A stretch of 64,000 nucleotides of DNA from Zantedeschia hybrid cultivar (GCA_030544215.1 JARZZO010000014.1:21025734-21089733), one strand, 5' to 3'. Positions 12,325 to 24,877 are shown, numbered from the stretch's first letter. Translations and numbers: made by a program. The notes: a model not told the origin generated them from the sequence alone.

Positions 12325-12430
12325 GAGGAGGCCATCTCCACCGTGGACACGAGGTGGCCGGCGTCGGGGACAGAAAGGAAGATGAGCCGTCGCTAAGGGT
12401 GCCGGGGGCAAGGAGGAAGACGAGCCACGT
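12325..12430 (-). pseudogene. second UGT N-terminal fragment, inverted (unit 1)
   Basis: On the minus strand the sequence again encodes pieces of a UGT start: WLVFLLAPGT, then about 40 bases later RRLIFLSVPDAGHLVSTVEM. The GHLV-TVEM core is repeated in opposite orientation to the fragment at 11603-11850. Transcription through the element would therefore give a hairpin containing UGT sequence. The fragment is short and broken. Confidence 0.65.
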
Positions 12431-12566
12431 CGGACTCGGCTTTCCCACTTTTTACGCATGGTTGTGTGACGGACAGATTGTTTCCGTTTTTTACGTGACT
12501 TTTGGACTCTCATGTTAATAACTGACGTGCAAATATTTGTACACTTAGACCAATAATAAGAAGTGA

Positions 12567-12580
12567 AGTAGGAGTCTTCT
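12567..12580. other. duplication junction with templated filler
   Basis: The junction between the two units holds a 14-base segment, AGTAGGAGTCTTCT. It matches neither the sequence that follows unit 2 at 24001 nor the sequence preceding unit 1 at 1153-1166. An identical 14-mer occurs within the unit at 1218-1231 and again about 50 bases downstream of the junction. That pattern fits a short templated insertion made while the duplication formed. Confidence 0.8.
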
Positions 12581-14659
12581 TTGCGTTGGTTGGATTCTTC
12601 TTTATTAAGCGAATAACCTGTATGACATGGCAGTAGGAGTCTTCTCTTCGTCCAGTTCGGATTCTCATTTGTGCGATTCGCAATCCGATTCAAGGCTCTG
12701 CCAACGCCGCACCTCCAGTCCCAAGGATGTTCAGTGTTCTTTTCAAATAGAAAAATCAAATCTAACCGGCCAATTCCGATTACTTTGATTTAGTTTGAAC
12801 TTCTGAAATTATAGATTTGAGTTGAAAGTGGACTGATTTATTAGGAAGTTTGGTCTAGTTTGTTTTCCTTATTTATAAAACAAATTAATTCGAATAAATC
12901 GAACTAAATTTAACGGCCATAATATAAGTACTAAATTTTTAGATTAAGCGTGAGTTTATGTAAATTACAAAGTACATAATCTTAAATTATTTTTAGATAA
13001 TATTTTTTAAATCGTCATCTCGTGCAAAAAAAAATGTTAAATCTTTAATAAAATAAGTTGTTTAACTATATATGATGGCATCCGTACTACCTCAACTGGG
13101 TGATAGCTAGGGGTTTTGGACGTGGGTGGGGAAGGTGCCCACCCAAGATCGATCCCTGTTGGACTCGGGTAGGATCCAGCCTTTAGCGATTAGGCTAAGA
13201 ACGCAAAAAAAAAAAAAACCCTCAGTGGCCAGAGATAACTAGGAGGCAATGGGGGAAGGGAACCCTAACTAAGATGCCCTGGGCTCGAAACTTAATAATG
13301 ATGGCTAGATGATGCGCAAGGAAAAGAGAGTACCGCTTGCGAAGAAACCCCTTGCAGGGGTAGAACCTAGGGCGCTCCGTCCAAGTTGAAGCGGGTGTTT
13401 GTTCGCATCACGGGTTAGGACAGGGTTCTCCACTCATCACTGAGGACCACCTTCGACCTTGATTTGAGGAACAGGGTAAAAATCCCCCCACAGTCGTGTC
13501 ACGTACGTTGACTACTGTTGATATGGTGGAGGAAGTTGATTTTTCTTTTTTGCATTTGATTTTTTATATAATTATGTTTTAGCTTTTAAAAATATAGTAT
13601 ACTTACAAAAAAAAGTTCCTCTAATAGAACTATCTTATTTATAAATCCTTAGAATCCCCCTGAATGGATGTAAGGCCCCAGAATGTTTAAAAAACATCTG
13701 AAAGTGTTACAAAAAAGTCTCTTAAAATATTTTTTTTAAAAAAAGTTGATATAATAAAGATTTATTTGTAAATAATCAGATTAAGAAGAATTATTTGTAA
13801 TATCAAAAGTTTCAGACGGTTAAAAGATCAAAAAGCCTTTTCTTTCCTTCGTTCAGTTGCAACCCAAGAAAAAGGTACCAAAAAGCTTTTTTGTTTTTTT
13901 AACCCACTTAACATGGATGCTTTCGATAGATTCCCTTTTTAAACACCTTATTAAGCCAAAGAATGTAGCTTCTAATTATATGTTTCATCTCTTTGCAATG
14001 TTGATCTTTCATGAAAAGGCAAAGTACAAAGTCAGTGACTCAGGAAAGAATACCATGACAGTGAAAGAAACGAACGGGTGGTTCAAAGCAACGAGAGGGG
14101 AACATTGCCAAACTCTGACATCTGCATCAAAGTCGGTGGTTCTGATAACATGGTTAAGAGACAAAATAGGGAAAATAATAGAAACTTCTCTATGAAACAT
14201 GTGGAAAATAGTCAAGTATGTAATACGAATATACAAGACTCCTAATACAAGCATGAATAGCGCACTTTTCCAAATTCCAGTAAGAATAAGACTCGTATGT
14301 ACAAGATGCATCCGGACATAATTAGGAACTAATGCAAATATATATGCCGTAATCGAATAAGGAGCAGTATCTATAATCTTAGTATCACTAGGAATGAGAA
14401 ATATATCTGCTCTCTCAAACACTGGCCACTACAAGTGCATCTTCCTTTCAGCTTCAAAATTGATACCACTTCTTGCTTGCGCAGTCAGACACCAACATCC
14501 ATGAAACAAGTGGCTTTATCAACATAGAAAAATTAAGAACCCCAGTGCCGAACAAACAAACGCTTGGATTGCAGAGTCAAAAACAGATGCTCCTTTACGA
14601 ATCCATCTTGAATGGTGGCTGTGAGAGCCGTGAAGAGACTAGCAGCAGTTCCTGCTGCA

Positions 14660-17600
14660 CTAGTGGTAATGTCTGGCCCATACAGGTACAGAGTATACGA
14701 GCGTCCCCAAGGCGAAGGAGGGAATGAACGTAACTGCCGCATAGGCAAAGGCTCTGCCCTCATGGCCACTCTGCCTCATTGCGTAGATCTCAGCAGCGAA
14801 GGTGGAAACCGTGCTCAGGCAACCAAGGAACCCAAACTGAACCCCTCTTGTAACTATCTCGCATCTCCTTGTATTCACCTTCACAATCCCAGCAGAGCAA
14901 ACCATGTCAAACAACCAAAGAAATTATATGGCGAACCATTTTGTGCTGCCTTCATGTTTTCACTTACCGCTTTGCTTATTGTTGCAAGAGCTGCCATGAT
15001 GAGGGCTGCAAGAACATTAGCTGCAAGAGTTCCAAGAGGCAGCCACTTCAGAGAGCCCCTCCTTCCGAGCCCCCGGCCATTGAGCCTGGCCAAGTACCAA
15101 CGAAGCCACACGCCTGGTGGCCCAACCATGCAGGCCAGCCACAGTACAGCCCCATCAGTGACATTGTCTAATCGCGCTCTAGCTAACGCCCCACTGATGC
15201 CCCATAGCAAGCCCAATATAAGCAGCATCATTGTCATGACTGTGAAATGTTGGCTTTGCCTCTGTACTCTCCATCTGTCTGGGAGGAACGTGAGGCTTTC
15301 TGGACTCTGGCTGAACTTATCTACAAGGCGTTCCCTAAGCCACTCAGCAGATGCTGCCCCATACGCGAAGCTCTCGTTTACAATAAAGAACCCTGCAGCA
15401 AAAATAAGAGTTGCAGATTGGATAAACACCGCTACACGAAGTTAGCAACTGGTTTTGAATTTAAAATACACAGTCATAACCAGGCTCGTTACACATCAAA
15501 TTGTTAAATGCCATCAAGTTGGTTACATCACCTATTAAACAGCCATAAACGGTGAAGATTCACCACACAAAAGGGTCCATGAGCGTCTACTTAATTTTAG
15601 CCTGTTTATGGGCAGTCCATTTCTAATTTCATGGCTTTAACATTGCATACTTGACTAATTGGATGGTAGAACATCTATCCTTTTTTACAAACTTTATACC
15701 AGCACACTTTAGGGGTATGTTTGACATAGCTTCCAGAAGTACTTTTGGGCTTCCAAATCCCTCACACAGTTTACTTGGCAAGAGGATATTAGATCTTGGG
15801 AGCTATTTATGCATTTTTCTTAGTTTCTAACCAAAAGCTCCAAACTGGCGCTTCTTAGATTAGGAAAATGGTGCAGTTTTAGGACAGGTTTTGGTTAACC
15901 TCACTGTCCTAGGTTAATAGGTCCACTCTTACCCAATAATTTTCATCTTGAAAATATAATTCAAAAATAACTGTCAACTAGAAGTTTTGTCAAATGTATC
16001 CTGAGAGAACTGACACTACATATTGGCTTACCTAGTATGATGCCAGCCACAGCAAACACCCAGTGGTCCTTTGAGGACAAATCAAGCATTTTTTGGTTCC
16101 AACCACTGAATGTTGTAAGACTTCCCATGAATCCTGTTGTCAGTCCAACAGCTAAATGATCTGAGACATGTCTCACATCTCCTTTGAACACAAGGCCAAA
16201 CCAACCCATTAAGAATGATCCTGCCTAATGAAGAGAACAACTGAAGAATTACCAAAAGGATTGATATTTTGACAAGATCATAATAGTCATGGGACACTGG
16301 AGACGGACCATGTTTGCAGGGAGGTCGAGGTAGAGTGGTGTTCCGTCATTTGTCAATGCAAGACGACCAGGGCCAAACAGCTTCTGCAATAGATGCCTTG
16401 CAAAAAGCTGAACAAAAATGACATGCTTACAAGCGTGCGTCCAACAATAATTCACGAGGTACGCAGATGACAATGCAGAGTCGGTGGTTCAGTGAATGAC
16501 GTGCATAGATTTCCATTAAATACATAAAAGTATCTGGTAATATGGCCGATATCATAAAACACGACCATTGTCTCAAAGAACCGTAACTACTGGTAAATAT
16601 GTTAGTTGATGAATGATAAGCTATGAAACAAATGATAGGTATTTTTGCTCCTCTGTTCTTGCTTGGGGAAATCTAATATGGTGCTAATGTAATTAATTGG
16701 ACAATAGCACCTCAGTTTGCATGAGCATGATTGTTGGCTATTGTGGTAAAGCATGCCGGGATAATCTAGTTCAAGCAATCATATGTACACTAACCCTTCC
16801 ATTGTCAGTGTAAGATTTGACAATATATGATAAGCAACAAGCGTTTCTTAGTTACCCCGAAGATTCCAAACACAGCCAGGTGGACCAAGTAAGCCATGTA
16901 GTCCAGTAGTCTTGGGAGCTTGTACTGCTGCAAATAAAAAGATGACCTGATGAGTACCCATAACTTCAAAAGCAACAACATCAGTTAAGCTGTTGAACAA
17001 AGCTTTTCTATTACAGCTTTCTAAAAGCAAAACATGAAAGACATTTTCGTGTAATAGACTCTGTAAGAACAAATTGCTTAAGATTTAAATTGGAATATTG
17101 ATATTTAAGGAAAGCAGATCTGGATCCTTGCTTTATAGAAGACAAGAAAATGAGGAATGAAGGGAGGACTGGATGATGTTAAACAAGCAATGAACAGAGC
17201 TCTAACGGAGCTACAAGAGAGACAAATTTAAAAAGAGAGCATAGTTGTTATCCTTGTTGGCAGTGGCAGCAAAAATGTCAGTTTCGCCAAGGTTACCAAA
17301 TGGACGCTTATGATGAACCTTTCCCAAAGATGCCACTGGTGGAAGTATGCCAAAGCAGTGAACCTGGGAATGGAGTAAGCAAAGGCTTATTCAAGATGTT
17401 GCCCTAACCCTTGGCAAGTTTGCTCAGTAGAAGGCCCAAGATACACAGAGGAAGATGCTCCCTCTCTGTTCTTCCAGACAAACTAGTCTCTGGTTCAGGA
17501 GGCGTGTTTGGTGATTCTTTCTTTAGGCCCGGTTCATAAGATAAATGAAAGTGACGTGCATAGGCAACTTTAGGGGGGAAAATGTCAGCAACCAGATGAA

Positions 17601-20024
17601 ATACTTATAGAAAGGAATAAATATATATAAATCGTAAGATGGTCTTAGTCAAAATGCTAATGTCAGGAAAGAGAAGGTAGCGGGTTCAAATCAACATGGG
17701 TTGAATTAGTGATGGGTGGATCACAGATTGCCTACCATGGTATTTATCCAGTTCCAGCAATATAGGATTACCCTTGATGTCAAAAGAAGAAAGGAAAGGG
17801 GTACTGTACGGAAATACTTGGTGCTCTCCCATCTCTTCAACAATTAAGGGTAATGGAGGTCCATTAATCAATGGATTTGGATACCATTATTCTAGGATCT
17901 ATTTCTTGACATCTCTATCAAGCAGGCTTGCTCCCTAACCTATTCTTTCATTGATGAGGACGTATGGGCACTGACTGGGAGGATACGAGGTGAATTAACC
18001 AAAACCAGGCCAACTTATGGTGGACCAGTTCAGCTGGTGTTTATCCAGTTCTCCTGAACTTTGGACCTGTGACCGTAAGCCCACTGCCTGCGCAAACATA
18101 GTGAAGCATCATCTCAATAATAGACCAAGGTTGGAACCACTGCACATAAGCCAGCCTGAAAAATCTCTTCATGTCTTCATAAACACACAATGGTTTAGAC
18201 ACTATTCTGTACCACCTGTCCACATAACCGAGAAAACAACAAAAAATATAAGACAAAAGCCACAAATCTATCACAGTTGAACTTTTGAAAGAGACCGCTG
18301 TGTGGGAGGAGCTACTTATTCGGAATTAGTAGTGAAATAGGAGATTAAAAAATGTGAGTAAGCATGCCAAATAAAAGAATCATGTAAGCATGTCAAATAA
18401 AAGAATCATGTAAGCATGCCAAATAAGATCCACCACATATTGCTTTTATGGATAAAAAAAATGTTACAAATCCAAAGCAGATGTAGATAGAAGCCAGATT
18501 TACTTGTGGTCCTGTTGCATAAAAAGTCTGAAACTATTTTCAGGAAAATGTTTTACAAGAAAACAAACAAATGAAAAGCTTTCAAGATCAGAAGAAAAAT
18601 AGCAGATTCTGCTTTCATTTTTCTTGTAAATTTGTTTCCTTAGGAAACCCTTTTTCATTCAAATATGTTTTATGTAGAACCAATGCTACAGTAAATCACA
18701 GGAGTCCAAAGAAGTGGGGACAGCTTAGGGGTGCATTTGGTTTTACATGACATGTATTTGAATGGAAAAACGCTTGCTAAGGAAACAAATTTACAAGAAA
18801 AATGAACACAAAATTTGTCACTTAGTATTTATGAAAATATTTTCAACTGCTGCGGAAAAGGACATTCGGCCTCATTGCATGGATGCCAAAATCAGGAAAA
18901 TGTAAGAGTCGAACTATGACCTGAACTCAACACGTCTTAGGTGAAAGGGTTTAGAACTCTTGCAGAGCAAATGAATTGCAAGATGTTGTCCATGAAGGTG
19001 ATGAACGATAGTACAAAGAGAGGGTGAGGGATCAGGAGTGTTTAGAACATTGATGGGTAAAATCAGGTAGGAGAAGAGCAAATGACACAACAGAATGTAT
19101 TTCATACATGATGATGAGTGAATAAAGAGAATGACGGATCAAAGAGCATTTTTGTTTTAATCTTTCAAGAAAAAAACCCAAAGGTTTAATAGAGGGAAAT
19201 GCATCAAAAGAAAAGATCAATTTTAAGCCTGACAGAGAGATGCTCACACAACAAACCTTGAATGATGAACTCTGCATAGATTGCATTGCATGTACACTGA
19301 CTTTCTTCTCCTCTGAGTAGAGCATGGCATCAGCTCGCAGAGGCGATGCCATCTCTGTTGTCAATGATGGCACAGTGGATGAGAATTCGGCCAGTTTCAC
19401 GTCACCAAACTGAAAACCACTGCGCTGCAACAGCACACCATCTTCAACTGGCACAACACTCTTCTCGGTAGTTATCAAACTGCCCTGTTCAAACCCTATG
19501 GTGCCACTAGCATCACCCCCATCTTCTGTTACTACCCGATTCCCGCTGTCCCCAGCTTGTGCAGTAAACCCATTTTCTACATCCTCAAGAATCCCATCCT
19601 CCAAGTCATGGGAAAGCCTGATCGACCCCTTCCGCCAGGATTCCCTGCTACTACAAGATGAACGCCTTCTGGAGCTAATTCCATACACTTCATCAATTCC
19701 ACTGGTGACACCACTGTCCTCTCTATCATCCAGAACCCGGTCCCCACTATCCCCTACTTGTGCGATCACATCATCTGGGACACCTTCAAATACTCGACTT
19801 GAGCCAACTCGTGAAAAGCTAAGAGAGCGTCTTCTGCAGGGACCAATATCCACTCTACTCAGCGACGAGCTCCGCCCGAAGTCTACTCGAATCGATGGAG
19901 AGGAAAGGCCCACCGTATGTGAATCAAAGCGAGCACACGTGCTAAGAGATCTCTCAGGAAAAACTTTGTTGCTTGGATGGTGCTCATTGCTTTTAGCATT
20001 AGCATCAGAGCAAGAAGGCCTCAT
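14660..20024 (-). CDS. FEX: fluoride export protein, two-domain CrcB/FluC type (copy 2)
   Basis: Second intact copy of the fluoride exporter, produced by the tandem duplication. Coding exons (minus strand): 19257-20024, 16856-16927, 16309-16407, 16032-16224, 14968-15392, 14660-14878; predicted 591 aa. All splice borders match copy 1. Two amino-acid differences are visible. S70F lies in the Ser-rich N-terminus (GTGAAAAGCT at 19811). V281L is the first residue of the exon starting at 16407, where the first exon base changes G to C next to the splice acceptor. Both CrcB domains with TTFS, STVSTF and the conserved Asn residues are unchanged. The copy therefore looks functional and could raise fluoride-export dosage. 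Confidence 0.93.
18365..18425. repeat. 26-bp tandem insertion specific to unit 2
   Basis: In unit 2 the segment aataaaagaatcatgtaagc occurs twice with a 26-bp period (one copy has CATGTCA, the other CATGCCA). Unit 1 has a single copy at about 6956-6985. This insertion accounts for the change in offset between the units from 11414 to 11440. Confidence 0.85.
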
Positions 20025-22890
20025 GTCTCCCTGGAAAATTTGGCACCTGCAACAAGATACTGCAAGGAAGATAGGTTAAGAACGAGTCAGTATCAAATGG
20101 GAGCGGGCAAGAAGAATTTGAAGAGGTGATATATGAATGAAAGGGGTCGTGACATCTGCATGGAAAGAAACATGTAAAAGAAAAACTCATCTTGCCTACG
20201 TCATGCTCATAATTTATAAATTATAATCACCTAAAGAAGAGCATGCTCTGTTACAGATTCAGAGAGGATTTCCTGCGTCAGGCTGGAGACATAATTGTTA
20301 ACATTCAATATAGCATATGTCACGGTAGATGCAACCTGCAGTGCTCTTGGAAGAAATGGTTAAAAAAACACGCAGGTTGTAAGTGACAAAATTACGACCT
20401 CACTGCCAACGTCATCCCAAAAGACAAACAACTGTGATGGACAAGAGTATTTAGAAAGAAAATCTCTTTATTTGACCGCTCTTCTAAGCATTTTCTTTCA
20501 GGGTTTTTGTTTCTCAATTGGTTAAATGTGAGCATGTGACCTCACAGATCCATGCTTCACCAAGATCAAAATAGATCCTTGTTCGCGAGAACAAACAAAT
20601 CTATCACGAACCAATGTTGGAGACGTCAATCATTGAATACTGATCCTTAGAATCTAGTGATTAAACTATACCCTAATAGCCTCGTCATCATGCCGTCCAA
20701 ACATTATACCTTCAAGATCTTGCAGTGTAACTGGGTCGGTCATCTTGATCAAACTGCCCTCAAAAAAAAAAATTCCACAAACAAAGATCGCACTACACAG
20801 CTAGGCCACCAGTGTCAACCGTGCAAAGACAACTATCAAATAGGCAGAAAGGTCTCACAATACCACCACCAACCTGTAACATAGATCTTCCCAAACTCGG
20901 ATTTTCTTAGAAACACGCACAAAATTTCCCATACAAAATGCCAGAGGGATCCCTTTTTTAGCACACATCTACTTCGGACCAATGTCCTTAAGAGAGGAGA
21001 CCTGTTCTTCGCCCATGGCCGACATCACTGTGACAACCAGGTGCGGCGGTGCCGGTGAGGAGCGGCGCAGGGGCGACGGCGTAGGGGCTGCGGTGCGCGG
21101 TGCCGGGCGGCGCAGGGGCGGCAGCGTAGGGGCGGCGGCGCAGGGGCTGCGGTGCACGGTGCCGGGGAGCGGCGGCGCAGGGGCGACGTGCGCTGTGCGG
21201 GGCAGGGCTGCGCAGGGGCGGCGGTGCGCTCTGCCCAGCGCCTGCCCGCCGGGGCCACCCCTCTCCGGCGACGGGAAGGAACTGCTGGATTCCGGCGATC
21301 GGATCTCTCCGGCGGCTCTGATACCAAGTTGGAACAAGGGTTTCAAGAGAGTAAAAAACCTAATCTCTAGGCCCCTCTCTCTTAACCACTTTTATTAGGA
21401 GGATAATTAGAGGTAAGTCTTCTTAAACTACATTATTACAATAGATTATAACTTGAGAACAATCAACCTCTATGGCACTAATATTTTTTTCACAAAAAAA
21501 AAAACTTTCATAGGCGCAGCCAAGATGTCGACACACGCGACAGGGTTTTTCTTAATAATTGGGACAATCGTGTCCTACAGCAGCTCTTTTTTAATCTTCA
21601 TAAAGAAGACAGTTGAATCAGAAGCACGTCTATTGGCATAAGGAGCACGCAGCCAGCCATTCCACGCTATTATTTATATAACCAAGACGAAACCCACCGC
21701 CAAGTGGACAAGGACTGTCCGGATTCTTTGAGCCCTTCAATTGTTTATCTTCTCTGCTACCCATGCATCCGCAGGTAAAGAAGGGAAGGATTAAAAAACA
21801 GGAAAAAATACCCTTTTCTTTTTCATGGAAGTTGAAAAAAAAAAATTGCACTTTTCAGGGTCAGCACTCTTTGTTTCAAGGGATTTTAATCTTCTGGATC
21901 GTAATTTTTATAGGTCTCTATTTATTCACCAAGTTAAGACCAGACAGAAAAAAAAAAAATTTGAAAATTTTACGATTTCAGATAAATTAGAAAAGAAAAA
22001 CGGCTGCACCGGTAAGTTTATAATCTCGCCATGGTGGTGTGCCAGAACAGAGTTCTGCTCCGTTTCTTCGTAAACCGGAACGCCGTCGACCCAATCGAAT
22101 TGATCAAACAGCTTCCCGTAATGACCTTACCCAAACGAGGGAGGCTTCAAAATCTCAGATGGATCGGCGTCTCCAGTCGTGGAAACAATCCCCCAACCAA
22201 AGGCCTTCCCCCACACCTCATTCTGACCGCCAAAAGGGAGGAAAAGATGAGAGGAAACAAACACAAAAAGGGGTCGAAGCAAAAAGAAGATTGCTGAGGA
22301 GGGGCCTAGGAGATTAAAGTAGAGGCGCCATGGGAAAGATCAAATATTAAATTGTAGTATTTGGGAACAGCAGCAGCAGTAGAAGAACGCACCTGGGAGT
22401 CAGAGACGACCCAATGGGGGCGCGGTGGCGAGGGAGACGGAAGACCCCGCCACCTGCAAAAGGCTCCCCCGCTTGGGGCACTTCCGCCACCGCCCCGCCC
22501 TGAGCTTTTCGGAAGTATACTGCAGGGAGCAGCGGGAGGGAGGGGAGCGCGCTAACGGTCTCGAGGCGTCGAACAGCGTGGCGACCAAGAAAAGCAGTAA
22601 GAGACGTACACGTGTACGCCATAGAACCCGCCGCGTCCTTCGGACGCTGGCCACCGCTTCGGTTTCGGATTCCACATTTTCCCATGTGCCCCTTTCACGG
22701 GACCACCGTGGAGCTTTTTTATTTTGACCAAAAAAAATTTTGAAGAGTTAGGCAGCGCGCTACTGCACCGCAAATGAGCGGCCGTCTGACGGACTTCCAT
22801 CAGGTATTTGAAGTATTAAATAATATATATTTTTAATTTTTTTAACTCATAGTCACCTTAAAATAGGAGTCGGACCGTGTACTCCAAAGT

Positions 22891-24002
22891 ACTCCATTTT
22901 TTATCATTGGTTCAAATGTATACGTATTTACACGTCAGTTGTTAACATAGGAGTTCAAAAGTCACGTAAAAAAGGGAAATAATCCGCCCGTCACGCAACC
23001 ATGGGTCAAAAACAAAAAACCCAAATCCGACACGGCTCGTCTTCTTCCCCGCCCCCGGCGCCGGCCACCTCGTCCCCACAGTGGAGATGGCCAAGTGCCT
23101 GGTGGGTCGCTTCTTCGTCACCGTGCTCACCATGCGCCCTCTCCACCTGGCCATCTCTGAGCTCCCCCGTCGACTTCTCTGTCGACCCCAGCGACCGTGA
23201 GCCCGGCGTCTCCATCATCTCCGGCTTCATCCAGGCGCACCGCCCCCACGTCAAGGATGCCATCATCTCCAATGAAGTAGCATCCTTATCTCCAACTCAA
23301 GCTTTGCCGTCGCATGTAATAATTTCACTGGAAATTCCCTGTATCTGTAAAGAGTACTTCAGTCTCTCGAGATCAATCACCATAGGGTGCGGAATGCCGT
23401 CTACAACTTACTTATTTCTAGCTCAAGCATGGGAATTGTGTATGATAGTTATGGTGTTGCACTAGAGAGCAAATCCCTCCAATCTACGGGGTTCAACCCC
23501 AATAAAAGAGGATTACAAATGCCGTGTGAGACTTAATTTGGACAAGTTTCCTCTTGGATCGCAGGGAAAATTCTACTAGATCTTCCCTTAATTTGCATAA
23601 TCCGTTGATATATCTATATATGCCTCTCAACCAATCATTAGCATGACTTCGGCTTGTTTGTCAAATTTAGCGAGCAAACTGCCAGTGATCCAATTGTTAG
23701 CTTTGGAGGATCACTCAAAGTACCATGCATATAGCTTTGGAGCAAACTGCGCAGCGGCGAGGAGGCCATCTCCACTGTGGAGACGAGGTGGCCGGCGCCC
23801 GGGACAGGAAGGAAGACGACCCGTCGCTAAGGGTGCCGGGGGCAAGGAGGAAGACGAGCCACGTCGGACTCGGCTCTCCCACTTTTTACGCATGGTTGTG
23901 TGACGGACGGATTGTTTCCGTTTTTTACGTGACTTTTGGACTCTCGTGTTAATAACTGACGTGTAAATATTTGTGCACTTAGATCAATGATAAGAAGTGA
24001 AT
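22891..24002. mobile_element. long-TIR (MULE-like) element with UGT fragments, copy 2
   Basis: This is the duplicate of the element at 11461-12566, with its true right flank preserved. UGT start fragments lie at about 23033-23280 (plus strand; RLVFFPAPGAGHLVP, frameshifted as in copy 1) and about 23760-23865 (minus strand). In this copy the terminal TATCATTG is shared by both inverted ends, so this is the better copy for defining termini and target-site duplications. Confidence 0.55.
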
Positions 24003-24520
24003 TATCTGTGGAGTATAGATTGTGGAATTGCCGATTTAAATCTTTTAAAATAACCATCCGCTTAAAAGATTTTAAAAAATAACTTATTTTCATGTTTCAC
24101 AAATCTTTTAATCATTCGATCACAAATTGGATAGTACAAACAATTTCTATAAGATTGTCCTCTCAACTTTCTTGAATTTTTAAGGAAAAAATAAAAAGTA
24201 ATTACCTATTAGCAAGTCATCCAGATGACTGTCCGCTGCTCACGACTTTTATTGAGAAAAGATTGACACTGTTTAGATTCTTCTCCTCTGGTTGTTCACT
24301 AGTTATTTGAGCTCAACTCAATCAAACTTGACTCGTTTGATTAAACAAGTCGAATTCGAATTTAAATATAAGTTTATTTTGATCAAACGAGTCAAACTCG
24401 AATGCTATCATGCTCAGTTGAATTGGCTCACGAATAAATTTGAAATAAATATATACCTAATATTATATTTATCATCAATAATTTATAATAAAATACTAAT
24501 GAAAACTTAACCCTTTTAGC

Positions 24521-24869
24521 TAGGGCTGTCAACGGCCTGAGTCTGGGTAGATCCATATCCAAAATGGATGAATCTAGACCCGATTCAGACCCAATAATTG
24601 TCACGGGTAAATGGGTCGGATCTTGGGCTTACTTCTTATTTATTTGATGTTAAAAGATAAATGAGTTTGGTATAGAATTTATTCATCTTAAATCTTTATG
24701 TGCCAAATAATTGAGATTGATTTTAAGTCCAAATTCTAAGAAATCAGCTCACAATTTTTTGCAATATATGACAATAAAAGATTTACTGGGTAAACGGGTA
24801 TACCCAGACCCATAACTGACGGGTCCAAATAGATCTGTTAACGGGCCTGAGCCCATTTTGACATCCCTA
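24521..24869. mobile_element. hAT-type MITE with perfect 8-bp TSD
   Basis: A 349-bp element begins TAGGGCTGTCAA and ends TTTTGACATCCCTA (inverse TAGGGATGTCAAAA), the terminal motif of non-autonomous hAT elements. It is flanked by the perfect 8-bp duplication CTTTTAGC at 24513-24520 and 24870-24877. No coding capacity. Confidence 0.92.
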
Positions 24870-24877
24870 CTTTTAGC

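Larger units (their letters stand above)
1167..12566. repeat. tandem duplication, unit 1 (about 11.4 kb)
   Basis: The sequence from 1167 (TTGCGTTGGTTGG) reappears at 12581 with an offset of 11414 bases. The offset becomes 11440 after a 26-bp insertion in unit 2 near 18390, then shifts by a few bases through small indels. The unit contains a complete fluoride-exporter gene, its leader and promoter-like region, an LTR-retrotransposon fragment and a long-TIR element with UGT fragments. Its right end coincides with the outer end of that long-TIR element at about 12566. Between about 1.2 and 9.9 kb only scattered differences from unit 2 are visible. From about 9.93 to 12.56 kb differences are clearly more frequent. 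Confidence 0.97.
11461..12566. mobile_element. long-TIR (MULE-like) element with UGT fragments, copy 1
   Basis: The two ends are long imperfect inverted repeats. The left arm (from 11461) contains CACGTCAGTTGTCAACATAG and AAAAGTCAC. The reverse complement of the right arm (ending 12566) contains CACGTCAGTTATTAACATGA and AAAAGTCAC in the same order, followed in both arms by UDP-glycosyltransferase start sequence. Similarity runs over roughly 190 bp per arm. Long TIRs with captured gene pieces are typical of Pack-MULEs, but no 9-bp target-site duplication could be fixed because the right end is also the duplication breakpoint. Confidence 0.55.
12581..24000. repeat. tandem duplication, unit 2 (about 11.4 kb)
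   Basis: This is a direct repeat of 1167-12566. Homology ends at about 24000 (AAGAAGTGAA), after which unique sequence TTATCTGTGG follows. In unit 1 the same point jumps directly into the start of unit 2. It carries the second complete fluoride-exporter gene. Point differences and small indels show that it is not a perfect copy. Confidence 0.97.
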
